Of a stretch of DNA of 64,000 nt, positions 1 to 11,348 are shown in pieces. Origin of the DNA: an uncultured Bacilli bacterium. Lineage in GTDB: Bacteria; Bacillota_I; Bacilli_A; RF39; UBA660. The DNA lies in the NCBI GenBank assembly GCA_934096805.1, contig CAKOMW010000002.1, positions 62,001-126,000 on the forward strand, read 5' to 3'. The notes beneath the pieces are model-generated. The model did no database searches and had not been told where the DNA came from. It saw only the letters and a list, made by a program, of their open reading frames with translations. The position numbers were made by a program, and so were the translations under genes. Each line of letters starts with the position of its first letter. Positions within the stretch are counted from its first letter, which is position 1.

Positions 1-1
1 A

Positions 2-1708
2 AAGATAATGATTTTATCAAACTCTGACACATTAAAAAAAGATGACATCTTAATCAGTGAAGATAAATACGTTTTAGTAAGTCCTACAAATACTAACATT
101 GATGATTTATCAATTATCACTAACAAAAAAATAGGTATTTTACAAACAGATAAAGAAATATTTAACAATACTTATAACATAAACTATCAAACATATAATA
201 ATCTAAGTGATTTACTAAAAGCCGTAAAACAAAAAAAGTTAGACTATGCAGTAATACCACAACACTATTCACTTGAAGAAACAGTAAAAAATAATTTATA
301 CATAAACTATATTTACACTGACATATCAAATAAAATAGTTCTACGTATGTCTACCAACAAAAAACTAAACGACATAGTAGCCAAAAACATTGAAAAATAT
401 AAAAAAGAACAACTAAGAACAAACTATGACGAACGATTAATGAATTTCTACGTATCAAACATGAACATAAAAGACGTTGATCAACAATCATTATCCAATA
501 AAACATATAAATATGGATACGTAAAAACTAATGCATACAACATATCAAATAATAAAAAAATATACTCGGTTGCAGGAGAATATATAAACACTTTAAAAAA
601 CATGACTAACATTGATATCAATTATATTCCATTTGATAATAAAGAAAAGCTAAAAAAAGCCATTGAAAAAAATGAAATAGACTTTGCATTCATTGACTTT
701 GAATACGAAAATGAACAAGGATATAAAACACCATCAAACATTGACACAACTTTCCTTGCTCTATCTAAAAACTACAAAAACATAGATAACAAAAAAGGAT
801 TAACTAACAATCGTTTATACGTTTATACAGACAACAATTTATATACATATATAAACAACAATTATAATGCTAACATAACAAAAACAAACAATGAAAACGT
901 TCCTCTAAACGAAATCCTTTTAATAGATGAAACAGATTATCTTCTAAAAAGAAATGAATTAAATGATACATACAACATTATTTTTAAAGACACATACCCA
1001 TCAGGAAATCACTTTAACATAAATGAAAATGAAAAAAATTTAAGTGACATCCTAACATTCATCACTAATTATATAGACAATAAAAACATAAAAGAATTAG
1101 GAATGAACACTATAATAGAAAATGATGAAGACAACAAAAGCTTCAGCACTTTATACCTAGCAATTCTATCAATAATTCTATTACCAATCATCCTAATAAT
1201 AACTGTAGTTATAATAAACAAAATAACATTTAAATTCAAAAATCCTAAAAAAGAAGACGTATTAAAATACAATGACATGTTAACCTCTTTGAAAAATAGA
1301 AACTATTTAAATGCCAACATTGATACTTGGGATGAAACCAAAATCTATCCAAGAACTATTATCATGCTTGACCTAAATAACCTAAAATACGTAAACGATA
1401 ACTATGGACACCAAGAAGGAAATGAATTAATAAAAAGAGCAGCAGCAGTTCTTATAAACACTCAATTAGAAAAAAGTGAAATAATAAGAACTGATGGTAA
1501 TGAATTCTTAGTATACCTAATAGGATACAATGAAAAACAAATAAAAACCTATATTGGAAAACTATCAAAAGAATTCGAAAAACTACCACATGGCTTCGGT
1601 GTATCAACCGGTTACAGCATGATTGAAGACGAAATAAAAACAATAGACGATGCCATAAATGAAGCAAGTATTGCTATGAGAAAGGATAAACAGGAGAGAT
1701 TCAAATAA
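2..1708 (+). CDS. Membrane protein with solute-binding-like sensor region and degenerate GGDEF domain (5' partial)
   Basis: The reading frame is open to the left edge, so the true N-terminus is missing; the first internal ATG is at 8. The visible N-terminal 370 residues look like two tandem bacterial solute-binding (SBP_bac_3-like) domains, followed by one membrane segment (about residues 381-403 counted from 8) and a C-terminal GGDEF-type domain. The family makes cyclic di-GMP in the cytoplasm in response to an extracellular ligand. The domain keeps a typical LDLNNLKYVND...GH segment, but the signature reads RTDGNEF instead of RxGGDEF, and no RxxD inhibitory site is seen. It could be weakly active, a GTP/c-di-GMP sensor or inactive. 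It lies one base upstream of the YihY gene. Confidence 0.75.
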   Translation, partial: KIMILSNSDTLKKDDILISEDKYVLVSPTNTNIDDLSIITNKKIGILQTDKEIFNNTYNINYQTYNNLSDLLKAVKQKKLDYAVIPQHYSLEETVKNNLYINYIYTDISNKIVLRMSTNKKLNDIVAKNIEKYKKEQLRTNYDERLMNFYVSNMNIKDVDQQSLSNKTYKYGYVKTNAYNISNNKKIYSVAGEYINTLKNMTNIDINYIPFDNKEKLKKAIEKNEIDFAFIDFEYENEQGYKTPSNIDTTFLALSKNYKNIDNKKGLTNNRLYVYTDNNLYTYINNNYNANITKTNNENVPLNEILLIDETDYLLKRNELNDTYNIIFKDTYPSGNHFNINENEKNLSDILTFITNYIDNKNIKELGMNTIIENDEDNKSFSTLYLAILSIILLPIILIITVVIINKITFKFKNPKKEDVLKYNDMLTSLKNRNYLNANIDTWDETKIYPRTIIMLDLNNLKYVNDNYGHQEGNELIKRAAAVLINTQLEKSEIIRTDGNEFLVYLIGYNEKQIKTYIGKLSKEFEKLPHGFGVSTGYSMIEDEIKTIDDAINEASIAMRKDKQERFK

Positions 1709-1709
1709 A

Positions 1710-2558
1710 ATGAAACGCGAAGTAAAAAAAATATACAAAAACTTTCTAGATGCTTTAAAAACACCAGAATTAATGATTCTACCAGGACAATTAGCATTCT
1801 ATATCCTTATGTCAATTATTCCTATAATTGCCATAATCTCTTTAGTAGCATCATACTTAATAAACAACTTTGATTTATACAAAACAATAAGCTCAATTGT
1901 CCCAGATGTTCTAGCATCAACAATTATAAGACTAATCGACAATACCACAATAGGAAACGTCGCTTTCATTATAATATGCTACATCATTTTAGGTTCAAAT
2001 GGCCCCTCTGCCATCATAATATCATCAAATGAAATATATGGTCTAAAACAACCAAACTTTATAAAGCTAAAAATAAAAGCATGCCTCATGACAATGATAA
2101 TCGTGCTTTTATTCCTATTTATTATAATAATTCCTCTCTTAGGGAACATTATTCTAAAAAACATTAGCTATTACTTCCCCATGGCAGGAAGCATAAAAAA
2201 TTATTATCCTATAATAACAATCTTAAAATACCTAGGCTCATTCTTAGTAATATACATGGGAATAAAACTCTTATATACACTTGGGCCTAACAAAACCATA
2301 AAAAGCAAACACACAACTCTAGGTTCAATCTTTACAACCCTAGGCTTCATCATAACAACAGAGCTATTTGCCTTTTATATATCAAACATCGCAAGATATG
2401 ACAAACTATATGGCAACTTTGCCAATATATTAATATTACTTATTTGGATCTATCTACTAGCATACATCTTTGTCGTAGGAATGGCCATCAATGTAAATAG
2501 ATACCAAAACAAGGAGTGTCAAAATGAAAAGGAAAAAAATAACAAATCTAAAAAATAA
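1710..2558 (+). CDS. YihY/UPF0761 (BrkB-like) family membrane protein
   Basis: A 282-residue polytopic membrane protein. The family signature is visible: an N-terminal QLAFYILMSIIPII helix, a central GSNGPSAIIISSNEIYG loop, and a C-terminal pair of helices ending in a Lys/Asn-rich cytoplasmic tail. Length fits the family (250-300). The molecular function is not established; some members were once called RNase BN or BrkB. The ATG follows the upstream stop by one base, with an AGGAGAG ribosome site inside the preceding gene, so the two are probably co-transcribed. The 3' end overlaps the next gene by 35 bases. Confidence 0.85.
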   Translation: MKREVKKIYKNFLDALKTPELMILPGQLAFYILMSIIPIIAIISLVASYLINNFDLYKTISSIVPDVLASTIIRLIDNTTIGNVAFIIICYIILGSNGPSAIIISSNEIYGLKQPNFIKLKIKACLMTMIIVLLFLFIIIIPLLGNIILKNISYYFPMAGSIKNYYPIITILKYLGSFLVIYMGIKLLYTLGPNKTIKSKHTTLGSIFTTLGFIITTELFAFYISNIARYDKLYGNFANILILLIWIYLLAYIFVVGMAINVNRYQNKECQNEKEKNNKSKK

Positions 2559-4548
2559 TAAAATTGTTAAAGAAACACTAAATTTCTTCAAACAAACAAA
2601 AAAATTTATAAAAGAAAATAAACTAGTATTCATCTATGTTATTGGAACTCTTTTAAACGGAATAATTCTAAGAGCCCTAACAACCAAAAACATCCTAGCC
2701 ATATCACCAATCTTTGCAGATCTATTTGTTACAATTTTCTTTGCTTCATTTTACTTTGTAATAAAGAAAAAATGGCGCTTCTTATACCTTTATACAATGA
2801 TAATTCTATCAACCCTAATCTGCATCGCCAACATCGTCTATTATCATTACTATAGTTCTTTCATTTCCATAACATTCATATCATTTGCCCTAACTAATCG
2901 TGAAACTGGAAATACAAACGTTGTTGGAAATCTAATTGAACTAAAATACCTATTACCAATATGGTTACCAATAGTATTCTATATACTAAATAAAAAAGAA
3001 AAGAAAAAAGAACCAGTTATTAAAAAACTAACCAAAAAAGGTAGTATGCGTATCATGTATATTTGGATGACAGTATTCTTTTTTCTGTTAATATCAACTC
3101 TAAAAGGAGTCGACTATGGTAGATTCTATAGTCAATGGAATAGGGAATACTTAGTAAACAAATTTGGCGTATACTTATATCAAATAAATGATGTTATAAA
3201 AAGCGTTGAACCCAAAATGGCAACCCTTTTTGGTTCAGACAAAGTCTACAAAGAAGTAAATGAATTCTACAAAACAAGAAGTGATAAAAAAGACTATAAA
3301 AATGAATATACTAATATTTTTAAAGGAAAAAATGTCATAGCAATCCATTCTGAAAGCATGCAAAACGTCCTTATTAATATGAAAATAAATGGTCAAGAAA
3401 TAACACCAAATCTAAACAAACTAACCAAAGAATCTCTGTACTTCAGTAACTTCCATTCCCAAGTTAGTTTTGGAACAAGTAGTGACACAGAATTCACTCT
3501 TGCCACTTCACTTTTACCTGTAAAAAGCGGTTCTGTATTCATAAACTATTCAGACAGAAAATACATTTCCATGTACCAACTACTAAAAGAACAAGGATAC
3601 TATACATTCAGTATGCACGCTAACACCGGAGATTTTTGGAATCGAAACATCATGCATAAAAAACTAGGATACGACAAATTCTATGAAAAACAGTCATACC
3701 AAGAAGACGAAAAAGTAGGTTTTGGTCTATCAGACAAATCATTCATGGAACAATCAGTAAACTACATAAAACAAATAAATGAAGAACATCAAAAATACTA
3801 TGGAACCCTTATTACTCTAAGCAATCATACACCATTTGCCTACAATGAACTATTTGAAAAATTAGACCTTACCATGACCAAAGACGGTGTCAAATATCCA
3901 TACTTAACAGACACTAAACTCGGAGACTACCTAGTATCAGCCCACTATGCCGACAAACAACTAGGCTATCTAATTGAACTATTAGAAAAAGAAAACCTTT
4001 TAGAAAACACAGTCATCATGATATACGGTGACCACGATGCTAGAATATCAACATCCCTTTGGAATAGATACTATAACTACGATTATAAAACAAACGATGT
4101 CCTTGATAAAACCGACGAAGACTATAAAGAATTAGACTACTACTGGCAAGAACTAAACAGAAGTACACCACTTATAATATGGACAAAAGACCAAAACTTT
4201 AAAGAAAACTATGCCAAAGAAGTAAAAACAGCAACCGGAATGTACGATGTTTTCCCAACCCTAGGCAACATGCTTGGAATATACAGCAAATACACACTAG
4301 GAAGTGACGTCATGAGTAAAAAAGACAATCTCGTAGTATTTCCAAACGGTAACTTTCTAACAAACTATGTCTACTACAACAACAATAAAAGTCAATACAA
4401 ACTATTAAAAAATGTTCCATTAAGCGAAGACTACATCAAAGAAAAAAAACAACAAGCAGACCAAATACTAGAAATGTCCAACAACATAATAGTCTATAAC
4501 TATTTCAAAAAAGAACTATCAAATAGTGAATATATTAAGGAGAAATAA
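2524..4548 (+). CDS. LTA synthase family protein (sulfatase-fold phosphoglycerol transferase)
   Basis: A 674-residue protein with about five N-terminal membrane helices (residues 30-200) and an extracellular sulfatase/alkaline-phosphatase-like domain (about 265-600). The family moves glycerol-phosphate from phosphatidylglycerol onto lipoteichoic acid. Expected active-site elements are visible: Glu277 in AIHSESM, the nucleophile Thr318 in FGTSSDTEF, and the metal-binding YGDHDAR near 500. The start at 2524 has an AAGGAG site 12 bases upstream and overlaps the YihY gene, indicating translational coupling. Paralogues in the family can act as primase or stress-specific enzymes, so the exact polymer is not certain. 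Confidence 0.9.
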   Translation: MKRKKITNLKNNKIVKETLNFFKQTKKFIKENKLVFIYVIGTLLNGIILRALTTKNILAISPIFADLFVTIFFASFYFVIKKKWRFLYLYTMIILSTLICIANIVYYHYYSSFISITFISFALTNRETGNTNVVGNLIELKYLLPIWLPIVFYILNKKEKKKEPVIKKLTKKGSMRIMYIWMTVFFFLLISTLKGVDYGRFYSQWNREYLVNKFGVYLYQINDVIKSVEPKMATLFGSDKVYKEVNEFYKTRSDKKDYKNEYTNIFKGKNVIAIHSESMQNVLINMKINGQEITPNLNKLTKESLYFSNFHSQVSFGTSSDTEFTLATSLLPVKSGSVFINYSDRKYISMYQLLKEQGYYTFSMHANTGDFWNRNIMHKKLGYDKFYEKQSYQEDEKVGFGLSDKSFMEQSVNYIKQINEEHQKYYGTLITLSNHTPFAYNELFEKLDLTMTKDGVKYPYLTDTKLGDYLVSAHYADKQLGYLIELLEKENLLENTVIMIYGDHDARISTSLWNRYYNYDYKTNDVLDKTDEDYKELDYYWQELNRSTPLIIWTKDQNFKENYAKEVKTATGMYDVFPTLGNMLGIYSKYTLGSDVMSKKDNLVVFPNGNFLTNYVYYNNNKSQYKLLKNVPLSEDYIKEKKQQADQILEMSNNIIVYNYFKKELSNSEYIKEK

Positions 4549-4549
4549 T

Positions 4550-5197
4550 ATGAAAAAAGATAAAAATAATAAAAAGAACACCAAAAAAAATAAAAAAATT
4601 ATAATACCAATCATAATCATATTACTAGTAGCACTATCAATCGGAGGATACTTAATATTTAAGCAAACAACAGATAAAAGCACATCTGCAAAAACAAAAG
4701 TAGTAGACAAAATAGATAACTATGGATACACTCTAGAAAAAGATGCTACAAACCTATACAAAGAACTTTTTAAAAAACTTCAAAAAGTTCTAAATGAAAA
4801 CGAAGTAAACGAAGAAGAATATGCCAAACTAATCGCTCAAATGGCATCATCAGACTTCTATACTCTAGACAATAAAATGTCTAAAAACGACATTGGAGGT
4901 TCCCAATTTATATACGAACCATATCGTAAAAACTTTGTTCTTGAAGCATCAGAAACAGTATACAAATATATTCAACATAACCTTTATGGAACAAGAACTC
5001 AACAATTACCAGAAGTAGACCAAGTAGACGTTGAAGAAATAAAACAAGAAAGTTATAAATATAAAAAAATAAACGATGAAAAAGCCTATACTGTAAAAGT
5101 AAAATTAGTATACAAAAAAGATATGGGCTACCCATCAAACGTAACTGTAAAACTATTACACAACAACAAAAAACTAGAAGTTTATTACATGAAATAA
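4550..5197 (+). CDS. Membrane-anchored hypothetical protein
   Basis: A 215-residue protein starting at the ATG at 4550, one base after the LTA-synthase stop, with AAGGAG at 4537-4542. A GTG further upstream (4526) is less likely because it lies before this ribosome site. It has a Lys/Asn-rich N-terminus, a single membrane anchor (about residues 16-38), then an extracellular mixed helical/strand domain rich in Lys, Tyr and Glu. No catalytic motif is recognised. Its position last in the operon with the LTA-synthase-like gene suggests an envelope role, which is inference only. Confidence 0.7.
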   Translation: MKKDKNNKKNTKKNKKIIIPIIIILLVALSIGGYLIFKQTTDKSTSAKTKVVDKIDNYGYTLEKDATNLYKELFKKLQKVLNENEVNEEEYAKLIAQMASSDFYTLDNKMSKNDIGGSQFIYEPYRKNFVLEASETVYKYIQHNLYGTRTQQLPEVDQVDVEEIKQESYKYKKINDEKAYTVKVKLVYKKDMGYPSNVTVKLLHNNKKLEVYYMK

Positions 5198-5210
5198 TAA
5201 AAAAATAAGA

Positions 5211-5240
5211 AAAACTACAAATTAAGTAGTTTTTTCTATT
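5211..5240 (+). terminator. Rho-independent terminator
   Basis: An AAAACTAC/GTAGTTTT stem with a 7-base loop, followed by a T-rich run. It ends the operon 1.7-5.2 kb before queA. Confidence 0.85.
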
Positions 5241-5286
5241 AAAAATAGAAAAAATATGTTAAAATATTCTAGAAGTTGGTGATAAG

Positions 5287-6316
5287 ATGAAAACAAACGA
5301 TTTTGATTACTACCTACCAGAAGAACTAATTGCTCAAACACCCTTAAAAGACAGAAGTGCATCCAAGTTAATGGTCGTAGATAAAAAAACAGGAAAAATA
5401 AAACATGAAAAATTCCAAAACATAACAAACTATCTCCATAAAGGAGACGTTCTAGTTCTAAACAACACTAAAGTAATCCCTGCCAGATTAATAGGACTAA
5501 AAGAAGAAACAAACGCTACCATTGAATTACTACTATTAAAAGAAATAAAAAACGACACATGGGAATGCCTAGTAAAACCAGCAAGAAGAATAAAAGTAGG
5601 AACCATTGTAAAAATACAAGACAAGCTAAAATGTGAATGCATAAAATGCTTAGACGAAGGAATATGTCACTTTAAAATGATATACGACGGAATTCTCCTA
5701 GAAATACTAGAAGAACTAGGGACAATGCCACTCCCACCATACATCAAAGAAAAACTAAAAGATCAAAACCGTTATCAAACAATCTATGCCAAACAAAGTG
5801 GATCAGCAGCCGCACCAACCGCCGGCCTCCACTTTACCAAAGAAATACTAAAAAAACTAAAAGAACAAGGAGTAATAATCTGCTATATTACTCTTCATGT
5901 CGGACTAGGAACATTTAGACCAGTAAAAGTAGACGATGTAAAAAAACACCAAATGCACAAAGAATACTACGAAATAGATAAAGAAACATGCGATATTTTA
6001 AACAAAGCCAAACAAGACAAAAGAAAAATAGTAAGCGTTGGCACAACTACAACCAGAACCCTAGAATCAGTAATGACTAAATATAATAAATTTATTCCAA
6101 CCAAAGAAGAAACCGATATCTTTATCTATCCTGGATATAAGTTCAAAGCCATAGACACTCAGATAACAAACTTTCATCTGCCAAAGTCAACACTAATCAT
6201 GCTAGTAAGTGCCTTTGCCACCAAAGAAATAATTCTAAATGCTTATAAAGAAGCAGTAAAAAATAAATATAGATTCTTCTCATTCGGAGACTCTATGATA
6301 CTGGGGGATTTTGAAA

Positions 6317-6324
<8 letters not shown>
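5287..6324 (+). CDS. queA: S-adenosylmethionine:tRNA ribosyltransferase-isomerase QueA
   Basis: A 345-residue protein, the normal length for QueA. It catalyses the penultimate step of queuosine synthesis, transferring and isomerising ribose from SAM onto preQ1-modified tRNA to give epoxyqueuosine. Family blocks are clear: [15 protein letters not shown] at the N-terminus, [27 protein letters not shown] near residue 180, and [16 protein letters not shown] near the C-terminus. It overlaps the small next ORF by 8 bases and lies just upstream of tgt, the usual queA-tgt pairing. No preQ1 riboswitch is recognised in the short leader. Confidence 0.97.
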
Positions 6325-7763
<1,439 letters not shown>

Positions 7764-7821
7764 AAAATATGATAAAATATATTAGTAGTACCCAAAATAT
7801 AATAAAAAAGGAAGTGTTTTA

Positions 7822-9537
7822 ATGAAGTTAAGTCAAAACTTCTTCTATACTTTAAGAGAAGACGTAAAAAATGAAGACTGCAAAAGTAGTAATCTATTAG
7901 TAAAAAGTGGAATGATTAAAAGAGTATCAAGTGGAATTTATATGTACATGCCTCTAGGACTAAAAGTTATTAGAAACATCGAAAAAATAGTAAGAGACGA
8001 AATGAACAAACAAGGAGCTCTAGAACTTCTAATGCCAAGCCTTCTTCCAAGTGAAGCCTATGAAAAAAGTGGTAGAAAAGAAAACTTCGGTAAAAGCATG
8101 TTCAACCTAAAAGATAGAAACAACAGAGACTATGTCCTTGGACCAACCCACGAAGAACTATTTGTAAATGCAGCATCAAGTATGATAAAATCATACAAAG
8201 ACATGCCATTCACTATATATCAAATGGCCACTAAATACCGTGACGAAGCCCGTCCTAGATACGGACTTATAAGAGTAAGAGAATTTACCATGAAAGATGC
8301 ATACTCATTTGATCATACCTATGAAGGACTAGATAAATCATATAAAACAATGTTCAAAGCCTATAAAAACATATTTGACAAAATAGGACTAGACTATAAA
8401 ATAGTACGAGCAGACACAGGATTAATGGGAGGACTCCTATCCGAAGAATTCCAAGCCATAACCGATATCGGAGAAGACACAATAGTAATATGTGAAGAAT
8501 GTGGCTTCAGATCAAACATAGAAATATGCAAATGCGTAATCGAATACGACGACATTCCACTATCAGATAAAGAAAAAGAACTAATCCATACCCCAAACAT
8601 AAAAACCATAAACGACCTAGTAGAAAATGGATTCGATATAAATGACTTAACTAAAACTCTAATATATAAAACAGACACTGAATTAGTAGCCTGCCTCATA
8701 AAAGGAGACAGAGACATAAATGAACTAAAATTACAAAACCTACTAGAAACAAAAACACTAGAACTAGCAACTGAAGAAGAAGTAGAAAAAGTAACAAATG
8801 CTAAAATAGGTTCAATTGGACCAATAGGATTAAAAATTCCAATCATCGTAGATAAAGAAGTAATCCTAATGCAAGACTTTGTAGTCGGAGCAAACAAAAC
8901 AGACTACCACTACAAAAACGCAAACGTCTATGACCTTGACCACTATCGAGTAGCAGACATAAAAAATGTTAAAGAAAGAGATAAATGTCCAGAATGCCGA
9001 GGAAAACTAGTCTTTAAAAAAGGAATAGAAATAGGAAACACCTTCAAGCTAGGTACAAAATATTCACAACTTTTAGATCTAAAATACTTAGATAAAAATA
9101 ATAGAGAAAGACATCCAATAATGGGATCATACGGAATAGGAATTGATAGAGTACTAGCAGCAGTAATAGAACAAAACAACGACGACAAAGGAATAATATT
9201 TCCAATATCAATTGCTCCATATAAAGTAGCAATAGTTCTAATAAATAATAAAGACGAAAAACAAAAACAAGTAGCAGAAGAAATATACAATAAACTAAAC
9301 GAAAAAGGTATAGACACAATCCTAGACGATAGAGAAGAAAGACCAGGAGTAAAATTCAATGATATGGACTTAATAGGTATACCAATTAGAATAACAGTAG
9401 GAAAGAAAGTAGATAAAGATAAAGTAGAAATAAAACTAAGAAAAGAAGACACATCAAAAGACATAAAAGTAGATAAAATAGAAGAAGAAATCCAAAAACA
9501 AATAAGAAAACTATCAAGAAAAAGTAAAAAGAAATAA
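7822..9537 (+). CDS. proS: Prolyl-tRNA synthetase (bacterial type)
   Basis: A 571-residue class II aminoacyl-tRNA synthetase charging tRNA-Pro. Motif 2 is in YRDEARPRYGLIRVREF and motif 3 in MGSYGIGIDRVLAA. Between them (about 225-385) lies the bacterial-type insertion domain, which edits mischarged alanine in the family; the C-terminal anticodon-binding domain follows. It starts at ATG 7822 with AAGGAAGTG upstream and ends in a Lys-rich tail. It is separated from tgt by 58 bases that include a plausible TATAAT-like element, so it may have its own promoter. Confidence 0.97.
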   Translation: MKLSQNFFYTLREDVKNEDCKSSNLLVKSGMIKRVSSGIYMYMPLGLKVIRNIEKIVRDEMNKQGALELLMPSLLPSEAYEKSGRKENFGKSMFNLKDRNNRDYVLGPTHEELFVNAASSMIKSYKDMPFTIYQMATKYRDEARPRYGLIRVREFTMKDAYSFDHTYEGLDKSYKTMFKAYKNIFDKIGLDYKIVRADTGLMGGLLSEEFQAITDIGEDTIVICEECGFRSNIEICKCVIEYDDIPLSDKEKELIHTPNIKTINDLVENGFDINDLTKTLIYKTDTELVACLIKGDRDINELKLQNLLETKTLELATEEEVEKVTNAKIGSIGPIGLKIPIIVDKEVILMQDFVVGANKTDYHYKNANVYDLDHYRVADIKNVKERDKCPECRGKLVFKKGIEIGNTFKLGTKYSQLLDLKYLDKNNRERHPIMGSYGIGIDRVLAAVIEQNNDDKGIIFPISIAPYKVAIVLINNKDEKQKQVAEEIYNKLNEKGIDTILDDREERPGVKFNDMDLIGIPIRITVGKKVDKDKVEIKLRKEDTSKDIKVDKIEEEIQKQIRKLSRKSKKK

Positions 9538-9544
9538 AAAAGTT

Positions 9545-9580
9545 GAAATAGATTAATGATTAATTCTATTTCTTTTTTTC
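9545..9580 (+). terminator. Rho-independent terminator after proS
   Basis: A perfect GAAATAGA/TCTATTTC stem followed by a run of seven T. It separates the housekeeping operon from the phase-variable cassettes that follow. Confidence 0.85.
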
Positions 9581-9642
9581 ATATACTAAACTACATAATA
9601 GTGATAATAAGCGAAATCAAGAAGATAAAAAACAAAAGGTAC

Positions 9643-9671
9643 TTGAAAAAAGTAAAATTTTGATATAAAAT
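9643..9671 (+). promoter_or_regulatory. Promoter of cassette A
   Basis: TTGAAA and TAAAAT boxes 17 bases apart. The same arrangement is found at the same distance from the AGGAGG site in cassettes B and C, which supports it comparatively. Confidence 0.7.
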
Positions 9672-9699
9672 TAAGTTATAGAAAACTAAAGAGGAGGAC

Positions 9700-9740
9700 A
9701 GGTGTAACTACAAAAATTCATGCATCATGTACAAACACCT
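9700..9740 (+). promoter_or_regulatory. Leader inverted repeat with start-stop GTG-TAA
   Basis: AGGTGT (9700-9705) and ACACCT (9735-9740) are complementary and frame a 29-base loop between the strong AGGAGG site (9692-9697) and the ATG at 9751. A GTG placed ideally after the ribosome site is followed directly by TAA. The same layout recurs in cassettes B and C with different loop sequences, so the stem, not the loop, is conserved. Folding would bring the ribosome site closer to the true ATG. This is inference. Confidence 0.5.
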
Positions 9741-9750
9741 AATAAGTAAC

Positions 9751-11348
9751 ATGGTAAACAAATATTCGCTAGGGGGGGGGGGCAAAATACTACTAACCCT
9801 ATAGATAAGAAAGGGAAAACAATAAAAATAATATCAATAATAATACTTTTAATACTAATAGTAATTAGTATATCTTTTGCATTAGGAAATATTGATATAA
9901 ATATACTAGGAAGAAGAAATATAAAAATATCTAAATGCGAACTAGATATAAACTTTAAAGAAAGTGAAGAACTAATGCTAGTAAGTAAATATCCCATATC
10001 AAAAGAAGAAGCATTAAAGTATAATGCAAAAGAAATAAATATAACAAACAATTCTACATGTGATACAGCTTATTATAAAGTAACAATAAAAGACTTAGTA
10101 AATTCATCTATAAATAAAGATAAGATTAACTATCAAGTAATAGATAAAAGTACAAATACAGAAACAATAGATAAAAACCCAGATAACTTTAATATAAGTG
10201 ATTCACTTACTAAAGGAAATACAAAAACATACACAATAAGACTATGGATAGATGAAAGTGCAACCAATACTGACTTATTTATAAATGGAGATACGACAAA
10301 ACCAATGGAATACAGATATGCATTAAACATAGAATCAAGTGATGAATATATGAAAGTAGACTATGCATTAACCTTTGCTAAGTCAAAAGTAGGAACAGAC
10401 GGACTAGAAATAGTAACCCATGAAATAGATGACACACTTCAAGTAGATAATAAGTTTGCTACAGAATACAGATATAGAGGAGGAGATTCCATAGTAAATA
10501 ACTATGTAACATTCAATAATGAAACATGGAGAATAATAGGAATAATTCCAACAGAAGATACAGACGGTAATGTAGAAAACAGATTTAAGATAATAAAAGA
10601 TGAATCTATTGGATATTATGTTTGGGATAGTGATACCGAAATAACATATGATTATGAAATAAATAATAATTTTAATCTTTTGAATAACAATAATAATGAT
10701 ATAATCACCCCAAATGATTTAATTAACCATAATGAAAAATATGAAACTATACAGACAGCACCTGATTTGGGAACAAAAAAATGTACTACTTGTAGTAATA
10801 ATTGGGCTAGACCTAGTGCATTGAATACATATTTGAATAGTACATATTATAATTCAATAAATACTAATTCAAAAAATATGATAGGAACAACAAAATATTA
10901 TCTTGGAGGATATAATACTTCTGATATAACAAATGATGTAATGTGGCAATATGAAAGAAAGAATGATGTCAACAGAAGTGGTTATTATTCTGATACAAAT
11001 CCAGTAATGTCAAATGATGCATCTAAGAGTATTGCATTAATGTATGCCAGTGATTATGGGTATGGAGCCTCAAAAGAGTGTCCACAAACACTAAATAACT
11101 ATAAGAACGATACATTATGTAAAATGACAAATAATTGGTTAGATAAGTCTCTAAAGGAATGGCTACTTCCACAGTATCCAGATGGTGGTAGATTGTTTTA
11201 TCTTGAGTCCAGCAACGTCGAACATTACAACGGTTGGACTCTGACTTACTATTCTTTTGCAGTTCGTCCAATTTTATCTTTATCATCCAACGTAAAAATT
11301 TCAGGTGGAGAAGGAACTTCTTCTAATCCATACACTCTGTCACAATAA
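9751..11348 (+). CDS. Cassette A: poly-G phase-variable surface protein with lectin-like C-terminal domain (currently out of frame)
   Basis: The ATG at 9751 (or 9727, same frame) leads through MVNKYSL into an 11-G tract and then hits TAG at 9802. The main frame, open from 9783 to 11348, is one base out; 12 or 9 G would join them. The joined product would be about 530 residues: a glycine run, a membrane anchor (KIISIIILLILIVISISFALG), a linker region, and a C-terminal domain shared with cassettes C and D and the prepilin at 39.7 kb (GGxxxNNYVTFNNETWRIIGIIP; YLGGYN; IALMYASDYGYGASKEC; VRPxLSLSSNVKISGG). A divergent tip lies at about 11155-11265. The domain looks lectin-like. The ligand is unknown. 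Confidence 0.75.
9772..9782 (+). repeat. Poly-G tract (11 G) of cassette A
   Basis: A homopolymer of 11 G in a genome near 27-30% GC, located seven codons after the ATG at 9751. Such tracts change length by slipped-strand mispairing. At 11 G the cassette A frame is broken; 9 or 12 G would restore it. The count could also be an assembly error. Confidence 0.9.

Noticed and set aside
5240..5290. preQ1 riboswitch in front of queA
   Set aside because: The leader is too short and AT-rich, with no preQ1-binding pseudoknot pattern.
9700..9707. GTG-TAA as a regulated minimal ORF or ribosomal bypass site
   Set aside because: Suggestive because it is kept in all three cassettes, but there is no matched landing codon, so bypassing is not supported. 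Reported only as a conserved leader feature.
9725..10051. Minus-strand ORFs across the poly-G tracts
   Set aside because: They are poly-C shadows of the cassettes, with low-complexity hydrophobic translations and no ribosome site.
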